Assembly: GCF_029478095.1 (NCBI RefSeq)
Contig: NZ_JAKOAV010000008.1
Coordinates: forward strand, 42,500-106,499
DNA: 64,000 nucleotides
Reading direction: 5' to 3'
From: Pelotomaculum isophthalicicum JI
GTDB taxonomy: Bacteria; Bacillota; Desulfotomaculia; Desulfotomaculales; Pelotomaculaceae
The position numbers and the translations under genes are program-made. The stretch's first letter is position 1. Each line of letters starts with the position of its first letter. Shown piece by piece: positions 40,730 through 49,609 of this stretch. The notes under the pieces are model-generated. The model was not told where the DNA came from and ran no database searches. It saw only the letters and a program-made list of their open reading frames with translations.

Positions 40730-40812
40730 AAAAAGACCCCACTACAGGTAATAATTAATTTTGCCTGTGCGTGAAGGCCTCATCGCCCCGTAGCGCGGTA
40801 CAACACTGTACC
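40730..40812 (-). promoter_or_regulatory. ANTAR-type two-hairpin leader with terminator, upstream of glnA (39350)
   Basis: Minus strand P1 is GGTAC/GTACC (40812-40797) with loop AGTGTT. P2 is GGC/GCC within 40789-40776 with loop GATGAG. The terminator joins GGCCTTCAC...ACAGG with CCTGTAGTGGGGTC and ends in TTTTTG near 40730. The two structures share GCC. Confidence 0.8.
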
Positions 40813-40973
40813 TGTTTTCTATTGGAACTAGACAAAAGTATACCATATTAATTTTGAAGTGTATAGTTAAAAAGTGTCCTTTCACCCGGAAATTTGGGGA
40901 AAGGACGATGAGGATGGTACATTTTGTACAAGTTAACACAAGTTAAGACACTGGCGTCATGATCCGTCAATAC

Positions 40974-42305
40974 TTAGAACTTGGTGAGGTATTCACTGAC
41001 CTCCCACGGATGGACCTGCACGCGGTAACTGTCCCACTCATGTCTTTTGGCTTCAATGAATTTTTCATAAACATGCGGTTCCAATACACTTTTTATGACA
41101 TTATTTTTCGATAATTCATCCAGCGCTTCCAAAAGGCTGGCTGGCAGGCTGGAGATGTTCATTTCGTCCCGCTGCTCCGCGGTCATATGATAAATATTCA
41201 TGTCGGTGGGCGGCGGCGGCTGAATCTTGTTCTTAATCCCGTCGAGTCCCGCCTTCAGAGCAACCGCGATGGCCAGATACGGGTTGCAGGCCGGGTCCGG
41301 GTTTCTTAATTCGATACGGGTCGAATTGCCTCTTTTGGCAGGTATACGGATCAGCGGGCTCCTGTTGCGTCCCGACCAGGCGACGTAAACCGGGGCTTCA
41401 TAGCCGGGCACCAGGCGTTTGTACGAATTAACCGTGGGATTGGTAACAGCCGCCATGGAACGGGCGTGCTTCATCAATCCGCCGATATAGTACTTGGCAA
41501 CATCACTTAACTGGTCGGGAGTGGACGGGTCATAAAAAGCATTCCGCCCGTCCTTGAAAAGTGACTGGTTCATGTGCATGCCGGAACCGTTGATGCCAAA
41601 AACAGGTTTGGGCATAAAAGTGGCGTGCAAGCCGTGCCGCTGGGCCGTGGAACGTACAACCATCTTGAAAGTCATGATCTTGTCGGCGACATCAAGAGCG
41701 TCGGAATATTTGAAGTCAATTTCATGCTGCCCCGGGGCCACCTCGTGGTGCGAGGCTTCAATTTCAAAACCCATTTCTTCCAAGGTGAGCACCATCGAGC
41801 GGCGGGCATTCTCGCCAAGATCCACCGGGGCCAGGTCAAAGTATCCGGCGTCGTCATGAGTATCCAGGGTGGGATTACCATCTTGGTCAATCTGGAACAT
41901 GAAAAATTCCAGCTCAGGCCCAACTTGCATACTGTAGCCCATTTCCGCCGCTTCAGCCAGAACTTTCTTTAAAACGTAGCGGGGGTCGCCCGCAAAAGGA
42001 GAACCGTCCGGGTTATAGACGTCGCAAATCAAGCGGGCAACCCCGCCTTCCCTGGGCCGCCAGGGAAACATGGCAAAGCTTTTCAAGTCCGGCCTCAAGT
42101 ACATGTCCGATTCTTCAATCCTGGCGAAGCCGTGAATGGAAGAACCGTCGAACATTAATTCTCCGTCAAGCGCTTTATCAAGCTGCTCAATGGTGATGGC
42201 AACATTTTTCATCACGCCAAGGATGTCGGTGAACTGGAGGCGGATAAACTTAACTCCCAAATTCCTGGCTTTATCCAGTAATTGTCCTTTTTCAGTTACC
42301 TCCAT
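40974..42305 (-). CDS. glnA: Glutamine synthetase type I-alpha (second copy)
   Basis: A 443-residue enzyme closely related to the copy at 39350, with all catalytic and metal residues ([47 protein letters not shown]). ATG 42305 has AGGGTGG five bases upstream; GTG 42314 is an in-frame alternative overlapping it. It follows the ANTAR regulator gene 42466-43041 with its own leader in between, so it can be read from both promoters. Confidence 0.95.
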   Translation of the reverse strand: MEVTEKGQLLDKARNLGVKFIRLQFTDILGVMKNVAITIEQLDKALDGELMFDGSSIHGFARIEESDMYLRPDLKSFAMFPWRPREGGVARLICDVYNPDGSPFAGDPRYVLKKVLAEAAEMGYSMQVGPELEFFMFQIDQDGNPTLDTHDDAGYFDLAPVDLGENARRSMVLTLEEMGFEIEASHHEVAPGQHEIDFKYSDALDVADKIMTFKMVVRSTAQRHGLHATFMPKPVFGINGSGMHMNQSLFKDGRNAFYDPSTPDQLSDVAKYYIGGLMKHARSMAAVTNPTVNSYKRLVPGYEAPVYVAWSGRNRSPLIRIPAKRGNSTRIELRNPDPACNPYLAIAVALKAGLDGIKNKIQPPPPTDMNIYHMTAEQRDEMNISSLPASLLEALDELSKNNVIKSVLEPHVYEKFIEAKRHEWDSYRVQVHPWEVSEYLTKF

Positions 42306-42341
42306 AACAACCACCCTTCAGAAAAGAATTTTTATGATAAT

Positions 42342-42418
42342 AAAAAAGCCCACAACAATAGAGCCAGATTATCCTCTACCGTCATGGGCTTCTTTGCCCG
42401 CCCGGCACAACCACGTGC
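42342..42418 (-). promoter_or_regulatory. ANTAR-type two-hairpin leader with terminator, upstream of glnA (40974)
   Basis: Minus strand P1 is GCAC/GTGC (42418-42405) with loop GTGGTT. P2 is GGGC/GCCC (42399-42386), a perfect four-pair stem with loop AAAGAA. The terminator pairs AGCCCATGAC with GTTGTGGGCT and ends TTTTTT at 42342. GCCC is shared. Confidence 0.82.
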
Positions 42419-42465
42419 ACGGTTTAATGGATCATGTTGATGAAGCGTGAATGTTAACCGCCGGC

Positions 42466-43041
42466 TTACAGGTTATGGGCCAGGATGATAGCCTCAGCCA
42501 CCGCTCGCATGGAAATCCGCTTGTTCATGCTCTGCTTCTGGATGCGCTTAAAAGCTTCGGCTTCGGAAACACCCATTGTTTCCATTAAGATACCCTTCGC
42601 CCTTTCGACAACTTTTCTAGTCTCAATCGTATTCTGAAGTTCCTGCACCTGGCTCTCAAGTCTGACTCTTTCTTGATAATTGGTCAGAGCCAATTCTACC
42701 GCCGGGATGAGGTTGAAGTCAAGCTCAGGCTTGACCAGAAAAGCAAAGACTTTCGCGTTTTTAGCTTTCTCAATCACATTTTGATGTGTGGACGAACCAA
42801 TCAATACCACAGGAGCCAGTTTATCTTCGTAAACGATGCGGGCTACTTCAAATCCGTCCATACCCGGGAGAAATGCCTCGATAATGACCAGATCAGGCTG
42901 CCTTGTCCTGATTAGTTTTAGGCCGGTGAGACCATCTTCAGCCTCGCCGATTACCCAGTAGCCCATTTTAACCAGTATGGCTTTGACATTCTTTCTCCAG
43001 GCGGCATCATTGTCAATTAATATTACCCTTTGTTCCCCCAC
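42466..43041 (-). CDS. ANTAR response regulator with Glu at the phosphorylation site
   Basis: A 191-residue regulator: receiver domain (about 5-120), a coiled linker (about 125-145) and a C-terminal ANTAR RNA-binding domain, VVERAKGILMETMGVSEAEA followed by AFKRIQKQSM. ANTAR domains bind paired hairpins in nascent mRNA and prevent termination. The usual phosphoacceptor Asp is Glu55 (DLVIIEAFLPG), and the acidic pair reads IDND instead of VDDE, so it may be locked in an active-like state. GTG 43041 follows AGGAGG. Its own mRNA carries an ANTAR leader. Similar to the clostridial NitR idea of a glnA-linked antiterminator. Confidence 0.92.
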   Translation of the reverse strand: MGEQRVILIDNDAAWRKNVKAILVKMGYWVIGEAEDGLTGLKLIRTRQPDLVIIEAFLPGMDGFEVARIVYEDKLAPVVLIGSSTHQNVIEKAKNAKVFAFLVKPELDFNLIPAVELALTNYQERVRLESQVQELQNTIETRKVVERAKGILMETMGVSEAEAFKRIQKQSMNKRISMRAVAEAIILAHNL

Positions 43042-43091
43042 GGGCGCATGCCTCCTGTTGCCGCTAGCATTCTAAATCAATCCGTCGGATA

Positions 43092-43171
43092 TAAAAATGC
43101 CCTCTGGCAGGAATATTCACCTGATGAGGGCATCATTGCCTGAATTATATAGATACATCCTCGTACCTATA
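43092..43171 (-). promoter_or_regulatory. ANTAR-type leader of the ANTAR regulator gene itself
   Basis: Minus strand P1 is a nine-pair stem TATAGGTAC/GTATCTATA (43171-43148, one G-U) with loop GAGGAT. P2 is GGC/GCC (43140-43129) with loop AATGAT. The terminator pairs ATGCCCTC with GAGGGCAT around an inner CAGG/CCTG and ends TTTTTAT. This implies positive autoregulation. Confidence 0.83.
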
Positions 43172-43317
43172 ATATAAAACAACTATAGACGTTATTATAT
43201 TAAACTCTTATTAAGAAGGCAACTGTTTTATTAAGGGTCAGCTTAAAATTTGCTCCTCTTCTTCAGCGTCCGCGTCCATGACATAGCGGACGCCGGTAAT
43301 TTCCTGAGCAAGTCAAA
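43172..43317. other. Intergenic region, no gene seen
   Basis: Contains the presumed promoter of the ANTAR regulator; the remaining AT-rich sequence shows no open frame or motif I can name. Confidence 0.35.
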
Positions 43318-44961
43318 TTAGCTGTTTAACAGTCTCTTTGCAGCTTCATCCTGAACTTCTGTGATAAACGGAATACCTGTTTCTCTCTCGGTTTCCCTGT
43401 TGCCGGACGCCAGATCAAATCTGGAAATTTCCGAAATATTGAACCTGCGGGCTCCGGCGAGAAGCTGCTGCAGACCTGCCGCTAATTTATCACAAAGTGT
43501 CCAAATAGCGATTGCTCCGAAAGGAATGTTTTTCATTTCAGCAGCGCCGACTTTTTTCTGAACATCATAATATCCCGCAAAGATTTCTTCTGGTTTTGTG
43601 CCAATTTCCGCCACGGACTTCGCCAGTTCATTCCAGTTTCCATTCAGAGCCGCTTTGCGCTCGGGATTCAGTACTCCCTCGATATTTGCTCCCAGGAAGC
43701 CGGGAATCATCGTCGCCCTGCCGACACAAATCATCTTCGCGAACGGAGCACCCAGGGCTAACGCCTTGAACATCTGATCTTCTCTGGCAATACCGCCGCC
43801 AAAAGCCAGGTCAACGACTTTTTTGCCTCTCTGAGCCAGGATGCTGGCATATTCATAGGCCTTGGAATGGAGCAGAATTGAAGGCACACCCCAACTCTCC
43901 ATCATGTTCCACGGGCTCATGCCGGTGCCGCCGCCGGAGCCGTCAATAGTCAGGAGATCCAGCTTGGCGTCCGTAGCCAACTTGATCGACATGGCCAGCG
44001 CTTCCATGCCATAGGAACCAGTCTTCAGGGTAATCCTCTTGTATCCCAATTTTCTAAGATCGGCAACTGCCGTCATGAAAGCCTCCTGGACCTGGTCACT
44101 ACTTGAAAGATCGGTGTATCCCAGACGGCTGTGGCGGGCGAATGAACGGATGGCTCCGGTTTTAAATGCTTGCTGGACTTCGGGCACGGTCGGATCCGGG
44201 TCTACGATATAACCTCTGTTTTTCAAGAAAATAGCGTAATCGAGGTCAGTTACCTGGATTTCGCCGCCGATATCCTTGGCGCCCTGGCCCCACTTCAACT
44301 CGATGATCGCTTTGTCGCCATATTTCCTGAGGACATAATCCGCGACGCCGTTACGGGTATCCTCAACGTTCATCTGAACAATAATCGCGCCGTATCCGTC
44401 ATGATAACGAAGATAGGTATTAACCCGGCGATCGAGTTCTGGTGATACCTCAATCTTGCCGTTTTCGATGACAGACTGTTTGTCAACACCTACAACGTTT
44501 TCACCGACGACAATCGGATAACCGACGAGAGCCGCGCCGACCGCGAAAGACTCCCAGTACTTCGCAGCGACAAAGGTTGATCCCAGGGCGCCGGACAGGA
44601 TGGGAATCCTGGATTTCGTCTTGACTTCATTACCAAACTCTGCTTCGATATTGACATTGGGGAAAATACAATCATCCGCCCCATTGGAAAGGCCTTTCGA
44701 GAGACCATAGGCGCCATAGTTATAACCCTGTATACGGAGGGAATTGTAGGAAACCCCCACGTGAGTGATATTGTCACTGCCTGCTGTGATAGTTCCAAAA
44801 TCTCTGGGGTAAAGCATTTTACGTCCTTTCATGCAGGACATAAAGGTTTCACACCTGCCCTGGCAATCTGCCCGGCATAAAGTGCACAACCCTGATTCGG
44901 CGGGGTTGCCGCGATTCGCTGTACCCAAAGCATCATTAGACTTCTGCTGACCAATACTCAT
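43318..44961 (-). CDS. FMN-binding glutamate-synthase-like protein
   Basis: A 547-residue protein homologous to the FMN-binding synthase domain of GltB, as in archaeal-type and ferredoxin-linked homologues. Residues 26-43 form a Cys cluster (CTLCRADCQGRC plus C43), probably an Fe-S site, and the barrel has GSGGGTGMSPWNM. The amidotransferase domain and the beta-helix of GltB are absent, so ammonia or another glutaminase would be needed. ATG 44961 follows AGGAGG at nine bases. It lies between two glutamine-related regulator pairs. Confidence 0.9.
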   Translation of the reverse strand: MSIGQQKSNDALGTANRGNPAESGLCTLCRADCQGRCETFMSCMKGRKMLYPRDFGTITAGSDNITHVGVSYNSLRIQGYNYGAYGLSKGLSNGADDCIFPNVNIEAEFGNEVKTKSRIPILSGALGSTFVAAKYWESFAVGAALVGYPIVVGENVVGVDKQSVIENGKIEVSPELDRRVNTYLRYHDGYGAIIVQMNVEDTRNGVADYVLRKYGDKAIIELKWGQGAKDIGGEIQVTDLDYAIFLKNRGYIVDPDPTVPEVQQAFKTGAIRSFARHSRLGYTDLSSSDQVQEAFMTAVADLRKLGYKRITLKTGSYGMEALAMSIKLATDAKLDLLTIDGSGGGTGMSPWNMMESWGVPSILLHSKAYEYASILAQRGKKVVDLAFGGGIAREDQMFKALALGAPFAKMICVGRATMIPGFLGANIEGVLNPERKAALNGNWNELAKSVAEIGTKPEEIFAGYYDVQKKVGAAEMKNIPFGAIAIWTLCDKLAAGLQQLLAGARRFNISEISRFDLASGNRETERETGIPFITEVQDEAAKRLLNS

Positions 44962-45080
44962 TTGTACCATCCTCCTAAATAATATCTCTCTTATTTATTC
45001 TCTGTTCTTTGTGATACACGCCGTTTGGTAATTCGGGTGGGCAGCCTCCTTTCAGTTCGTTAATTAGATATCCAAATAGC

Positions 45081-45104
45081 GTTTTTCCGATCTAATGGAA
45101 AAAC
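45081..45104 (-). terminator. Hairpin after the divergent glnA
   Basis: GTTTTTCC (45081-45088) and GGAAAAAC (45097-45104) form an eight-pair stem just past the glnA-like stop. No T run follows on the minus strand, so it is at best a weak terminator. Confidence 0.4.
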
Positions 45105-45117
45105 AAATTTTATAAAC

Positions 45118-46446
45118 TTAGTAGTTGGCCAGGTATTCATCCAGTTCCCATTGGTGCACTTCAGCCATGAAACGCTCCCATTCCTCCCCTTTTGCCTCCA
45201 GGTAACGCCTGGCTATGTGTTCTCCCAACGCCGCGCAAACAGTCTCATCCTCGGTAAGGGCTTGCAGCGCCTCGTTCAGGCTGCGCGGCAGTCCGCTGCT
45301 CCCGACCAATTCCCTCAATCCTCCAGGTCCCGGGTAATTTTCCGGCGACGGCTGCGGAGGTTTAATCTCTGCGGCAAGGCCGTGCACGCCGGCCGCCAGG
45401 ACAGAGGCCAGTACCAAGTAGGGGTTGCAGGCGGGATCGGGACTGCGCAGGATGAAACGGGTACTGTCCCCCCGCGCCGCGGGGACACGGATCATCGTAT
45501 TGCGGTTCTTTTCCGACCAGGCCGCCAGACACGGAGACAGTTCATCCGGCAGCAGCCGCTTGTATGAATTAACCAGCGGATTGGCAACAGCGGTAATCGC
45601 CCGGGCATGCTGCAGTACGCCCCCAATATAATGATACGCCGTTTCACTCAAGCCCAAACTGTCATTCAAGTCTGCAAGGATATTTTTCCCCTCACGCCAA
45701 AGCGACAGGTGCAGGCGCATACCGGAGCCGTTTTCTCCAGCAAGCGGTTTAGGCATAAACGACGCGTGCAGCCCGTGCCGCTGGGCGATGGTCCGCACAA
45801 CGAATTTAAAAGTGGCAATCTTATCAGCGATAGCAAAGGCACTGTCCTCTTTGATAAATATCCCGTGCTGTCCGGGAGCTATCTCATGGTGGGAGGAAGA
45901 AATCTCAAAACCCATTTCCTCCAGCGTCAGCACCATATCCCGCCGCGCGTTTTCCCCTAAATCCACCGGGGACAAATCACAGTAACCCGCGTGATCATGG
46001 GTGATCGTGGTAGTCTTGCCCTGCTCATTGGTATGGAACAAAAAAAACTCAATTTCCGCGCCGGCCCGTAACTGCAACCCCGATTCGGACGTTTTTTCCA
46101 ACACCCTTTTCAGGGCGGAGCGGGAGCAGCCGGGAAAAGTTTCTCCTTCCGGGGAATAGATGTCACAGATCAGCCTGGCCACCGCGCCGTCTCTGGGACG
46201 CCACGGGAAGATCTCAAAGGTGGCGGGATCCGGGTAGAGATAAATTTCGTTTTCCTTGTTGCGAATAAAACCTTCAACAACGGCGCTGTCAAACATGACC
46301 TGTCCCTCCAGCGCCCTCTCCAGTTCTTCCACGGTAATGGCAATATTTTTAAAAGAACCGAATATATCGGTAAATTGCAGGCGAATAAACTTGACATTGT
46401 ATTCTTTGGCTTTTTCCAATACTTCTTCTTTGGTAAAGGCTTTCAA
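45118..46446 (-). CDS. Glutamine synthetase-like protein, active-site residues lost
   Basis: A 442-residue protein that aligns end to end with the two I-alpha enzymes but differs at key sites. E131 and E133 and the Glu of HHE188 are kept. The second metal Glu is Gly195 (APGQHGIF), the metal His is Arg244 (GSGMRLHLS), the flap Glu is Leu303 (PDELSP) and the third metal Glu is Ile332 (TRFILRSPDP). It is therefore probably inactive as a synthetase, or has changed substrate. TTG 46446 follows GGAGG. It has its own ANTAR-type leader and is the nearest gene to the second ANTAR regulator. Possible roles: regulatory subunit or nitrogen sensor. Confidence 0.88.
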   Translation of the reverse strand: MKAFTKEEVLEKAKEYNVKFIRLQFTDIFGSFKNIAITVEELERALEGQVMFDSAVVEGFIRNKENEIYLYPDPATFEIFPWRPRDGAVARLICDIYSPEGETFPGCSRSALKRVLEKTSESGLQLRAGAEIEFFLFHTNEQGKTTTITHDHAGYCDLSPVDLGENARRDMVLTLEEMGFEISSSHHEIAPGQHGIFIKEDSAFAIADKIATFKFVVRTIAQRHGLHASFMPKPLAGENGSGMRLHLSLWREGKNILADLNDSLGLSETAYHYIGGVLQHARAITAVANPLVNSYKRLLPDELSPCLAAWSEKNRNTMIRVPAARGDSTRFILRSPDPACNPYLVLASVLAAGVHGLAAEIKPPQPSPENYPGPGGLRELVGSSGLPRSLNEALQALTEDETVCAALGEHIARRYLEAKGEEWERFMAEVHQWELDEYLANY

Positions 46447-46608
46447 AGCAAACCTCCGGTTTATTTATTTATGATCTATATATGATAACGCATTTTTATT
46501 GTTAATAATTAAGAACAAATTCGCAAATCACGACCTTTAGGCATTCAGCGCGGCTCAAAATCACCGCTTATTTATACCAAGATCACTTATACATAATTTC
46601 CGGGAAAT

Positions 46609-46693
46609 AAAAAAACGCCCTTTAAGGACTCAGTATTTCTACCGGTCTTTCAAAGGACGCCTTTGCCCCAAAAACTATTAACTTAACCTAGCT
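46609..46693 (-). promoter_or_regulatory. Degenerate ANTAR-type leader upstream of the glnA-like gene
   Basis: Minus strand P1 is a weak AGCT/AGTT stem (46693-46680) with loop AGGTTA, lacking G at 4. P2 is GGGC/GTCC (46668-46655) with loop AAAGGC. The terminator pairs CGTCCTTTGA with TTAAAGGGCG (two wobbles) and ends TTTTTTT at 46609. Weakest P1 of the eight. Confidence 0.65.
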
Positions 46694-46772
46694 TACATAA
46701 ACGAGTATAAACATTTAATCTCAAAAAATCAACCGGCTGACAGATAAAATATTGTATACAATCTTTGATGTC

Positions 46773-47357
46773 TTACTGCTCCTTTTTATTGTAATGACTA
46801 ATAACTTTTCTCGCCACCCTGACTATCGGCATACAATTGTCCATGCTTAATCTCTGCAAGTACTTATAAGCTTCTTTTTCACTCAGAGCTCTGGCTTCCA
46901 TCACCAAACCTTTAGCCTTTTCCACAAGTTTTCTTTCTTCCAACGCTTGTTTAAGCTTTTTATTTTCTTCTTCCAGCTTAATAAACTTCCGAAAATTTGC
47001 AATTGCTATTTCTATGGCTGGGACCAGATGCGCCTCGTTTACCGGCTTTACCAGGAAAGCAAAAATCCAGGAATCTTTGGCCTCTTCCAGTATATCCTGC
47101 CCACGTGAGTCGGCCAGCAGGATTACCGGCGCCACCCGGTGATCTTCTATAATTCTGATAATATCCAAACCTGCCGCGCCCGGCAACATTGTGTCCATAA
47201 TAACAAGGTCGGGGTCAGTCTGAAAGACCACCTTGAGGGCACTCCTGCCTTCACTCACCTCGCCGACCACGAGATAACCCGCAAGGATAAGGATTTCTTT
47301 TAACTTTTTACGAAAATTAACATCAGCGTCGGCAAGAACGATCCTGGCCCCATACAT
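46773..47357 (-). CDS. ANTAR response regulator
   Basis: A 194-residue regulator: receiver domain with phosphoacceptor Asp (DLVIMDTMLPG, residue 55 of this start), coiled linker KLEEENKKLKQALEE, and ANTAR domain LVEKAKGLVMEARALSEKEA followed by YKYLQRLSMDN. The acidic pair reads ADAD rather than DD. ATG 47357 follows GAGGTG at six bases; GTG 47366 is a worse start. No sensor kinase is nearby. No ANTAR leader was found in front of this one. Confidence 0.92.
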   Translation of the reverse strand: MYGARIVLADADVNFRKKLKEILILAGYLVVGEVSEGRSALKVVFQTDPDLVIMDTMLPGAAGLDIIRIIEDHRVAPVILLADSRGQDILEEAKDSWIFAFLVKPVNEAHLVPAIEIAIANFRKFIKLEEENKKLKQALEERKLVEKAKGLVMEARALSEKEAYKYLQRLSMDNCMPIVRVARKVISHYNKKEQ

Positions 47358-47366
47358 GGGACACAC

Positions 47367-47613
47367 CTCGAAATGAACTGTGGATTGAACTTTATTTTAA
47401 CACACCAGGTTCAATAAAGATACTGCCACCGCAAGATGGAAAAATGACCCTCCCATTAATTCCCTGCCCAAATAAATCATAACCACCGCTTTTTATAATA
47501 GATATATAAAACAGACTGATGCGTTTCCATTTAAAGACCCTGGACAAATGCTTATTCCGCCTTGGCAAGGCACCTTTTTGCAACTTATTAAACCAAACAA
47601 GGAGGTTTGGATT
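47367..47613. other. Divergent promoter region
   Basis: About 250 bases between the second ANTAR regulator and the rightward ATPase gene. A strong AGGAGG at 47600 serves the rightward gene, and AT-rich stretches around 47490 could hold the leftward promoter. TTGAAC/GTTCAA arms (47405-47385 area) could form a hairpin without T run. Confidence 0.4.
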
Positions 47614-48738
47614 ATGGCAAACGGGAAACTGACAAAACTATTCCCCGGCGGCAACACATCAAGAGGCTTTTATTCTTTCTACAACTATATTATTGAAAAT
47701 GACGCCACTCGCATCTTTATTTTAAAAGGCGGGCCGGGTGTCGGAAAATCAACGTTTATGCGTAATATCGGACAAACGATGCTGGAAAAAGGATTCGATG
47801 TCGAGTACCACTGCTGCTCATCCGACAACGACTCTCTTGACGGCATCTGTATCCCGGCCGTCCGGGTGGCGATGATTGACGGGACCGCTCCGCATGTGGT
47901 TGATCCGAAAAATCCCGGAGCGGTTGATGAAATTATCCATCTCGGCGACTTTTGGGATGAAGAAAAAATGCAGGCCGTAAAGCAGCAAGTATTGCAGTCA
48001 AACGCCCGCGTCGGCCGCCTTTTCAAAATAGCGTACAACCAGTTGGCCGAAGCTAAAGTGATCAAGGACGAACTGGACAGCTATCTGGAAGAAGCCGCCA
48101 ACCGGTCCCGGGTGCATGAAACCGCCTGGAAAATAATCAAAAGCGTCACTGAGGACGCCCCGGTCCAGTATGAGAGAGAGCCCAAAGACAGGCATCTGTT
48201 CGCCACCGCTTTTACCCCCGGAGGTCAGTGGCACTATCTCGACACTATCCTGCAGGATGTCAAGAAGCTATACCTGGTGACCGGCGACGCGACCAGCCTT
48301 ACTTCTTATGTTGTGGGCGCTGTCGCCAAAGCCGCCCATACAAGGGGTTTGGACACCAGCGTATTCCACTGCCCGCTGGCGCCGGATAATATAGACCTCG
48401 TTTTAATTCCGCAGCAAGGATGCGCGGTTATGAAGGATATCCCCGGTATTGAGTTTAAAGCCCAAAATGTTCCTTCCATCACCAAGGTTAAGCTGTACAA
48501 TCTGAACCAGTATCTTAATGAATCGATCCTAACGGTTTACGACAGCGAAATCGACAGCGCCCAAAAACGTCTCTCCGCGGCCATCAACAGGGCGATCAGC
48601 TATATCGCCAAGGCCAAAGCGGAGCATGACCATATGGAGACATACTACATCCCCGCCATGAACTTTGACGCCATCAACGCCAAGCGCGACGAAATCCTGG
48701 CCCGCGTGCTGAAATATGCGGAAGAGTCCGGCAGTTAA
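47614..48738 (+). CDS. P-loop ATPase of unknown function
   Basis: A 374-residue protein with a Walker A motif GGPGVGKSTFMRNIG and a duplicated-looking architecture, as in clostridial proteins described only as 'ATPase' (PRK06851-like). The C-terminal part is helical and charged. ATG 47614 is preceded by AAGGAGG; the frame extends upstream to 47548 without a ribosome binding site. The stop codon lies in a perfect CCGGCAGTT/AACTGCCGG palindrome. Confidence 0.78.
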   Translation: MANGKLTKLFPGGNTSRGFYSFYNYIIENDATRIFILKGGPGVGKSTFMRNIGQTMLEKGFDVEYHCCSSDNDSLDGICIPAVRVAMIDGTAPHVVDPKNPGAVDEIIHLGDFWDEEKMQAVKQQVLQSNARVGRLFKIAYNQLAEAKVIKDELDSYLEEAANRSRVHETAWKIIKSVTEDAPVQYEREPKDRHLFATAFTPGGQWHYLDTILQDVKKLYLVTGDATSLTSYVVGAVAKAAHTRGLDTSVFHCPLAPDNIDLVLIPQQGCAVMKDIPGIEFKAQNVPSITKVKLYNLNQYLNESILTVYDSEIDSAQKRLSAAINRAISYIAKAKAEHDHMETYYIPAMNFDAINAKRDEILARVLKYAEESGS

Positions 48739-48787
48739 ACTGCCGGGAAGCATATTACTCCGTGGAACCCATTAATTATCGTATTTG

Positions 48788-48823
48788 AACACTCCTTGTT
48801 TTGAAAAGAAGGGAGTGTTTTTT
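48788..48823 (+). terminator. Intrinsic terminator
   Basis: AACACTCC (48788-48795) pairs with GGAGTGTT (48812-48819) and is followed by TTTTTAT. Ends the ATPase transcript. Confidence 0.8.
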
Positions 48824-49025
48824 ATTCCCGGTTCTAAAACCCCCTGGGCCAAGTGTAACCTAAAGATATTTCAGGCAATTGTGTTATAATCCATACGGGA
48901 AGTAAATCATTGAAAAATATAGCTCTGACCCTGGCTTACATGTTATGTTTATGAAATACGCCAGGCGAGGTTTAATTCGCTGTGGCGCAATATGAAGCAG
49001 TTGATATAAGGGGGATATAGGGGGG

Positions 49026-49544
49026 ATGGTTCTGGACTTGAAGGAGTTGGCCGCACAGTTTATATCAAGCCACGGTTATACCGGATTATACCTGTATTTC
49101 GTATGCGACACCCTGGGAGTGCTTCTTCCCTCCAAGTCAATCCTCACTTTAATAGGGTTTTTCGTGGGAAAAGGTATATTGGGCTTTGCCCCAGTAGTGT
49201 TTACGGCTGTTCTGGGAAGCCTGACCGGCGTGTCCGTGAGCTATTTTATCGGAAGGAAAATAGGAACTCCCTTTTTTGAAAAGTATGGACGCTTCATTCG
49301 CGTAACGCCGGAGAAGCTTTTAAAGGCAGAGGTATGGGCGGGGAGATACGGGGCGCCGGCCATCGTCCTGGCCTATTTTGTGCCCGGGTTAAGGCACATA
49401 ACGCCTTACCTGTCCGGAATCGCCAGGCTGCCTTATTGGAAGGTAATGTTTTTTTCGGCTGCCGGAGCATTACTGTGGGTGACTGTTTTTATTAACCTGG
49501 GGCTTTTTCTCGGCGATATCTGGAATAGGAACGCCAGCTATTAG
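49026..49544 (+). CDS. DedA family membrane protein
   Basis: A 172-residue protein with four to five helices. Contains the DedA core: FIGRKIGTPFFEKYGR, then the re-entrant motif YFVPGLRHITPYLSGIARLPYWKV with the conserved Arg and Pro residues. DedA proteins recycle or flip phospholipids. Start ATG 49026 is preceded by a G-rich tract, so exact initiation is uncertain. Confidence 0.9.
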   Translation: MVLDLKELAAQFISSHGYTGLYLYFVCDTLGVLLPSKSILTLIGFFVGKGILGFAPVVFTAVLGSLTGVSVSYFIGRKIGTPFFEKYGRFIRVTPEKLLKAEVWAGRYGAPAIVLAYFVPGLRHITPYLSGIARLPYWKVMFFSAAGALLWVTVFINLGLFLGDIWNRNASY

Positions 49545-49609
49545 CGTTGTTAAAGATCGTAAACCGACCTCCGCAAGCGAGTCGGAATCTAACCACCTAT
49601 CTCTTTATA

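Noticed and set aside
44962..45117. ANTAR-type leader before the FMN glutamate-synthase-like gene
   Set aside because: I found no hexaloop pair and no terminator; only a ribosome binding site and the hairpin of the upstream gene.
47367..47610. ANTAR-type leader before the second ANTAR regulator
   Set aside because: No P1/P2 pair; the TTGAAC/GTTCAA hairpin has a long loop and no T run.
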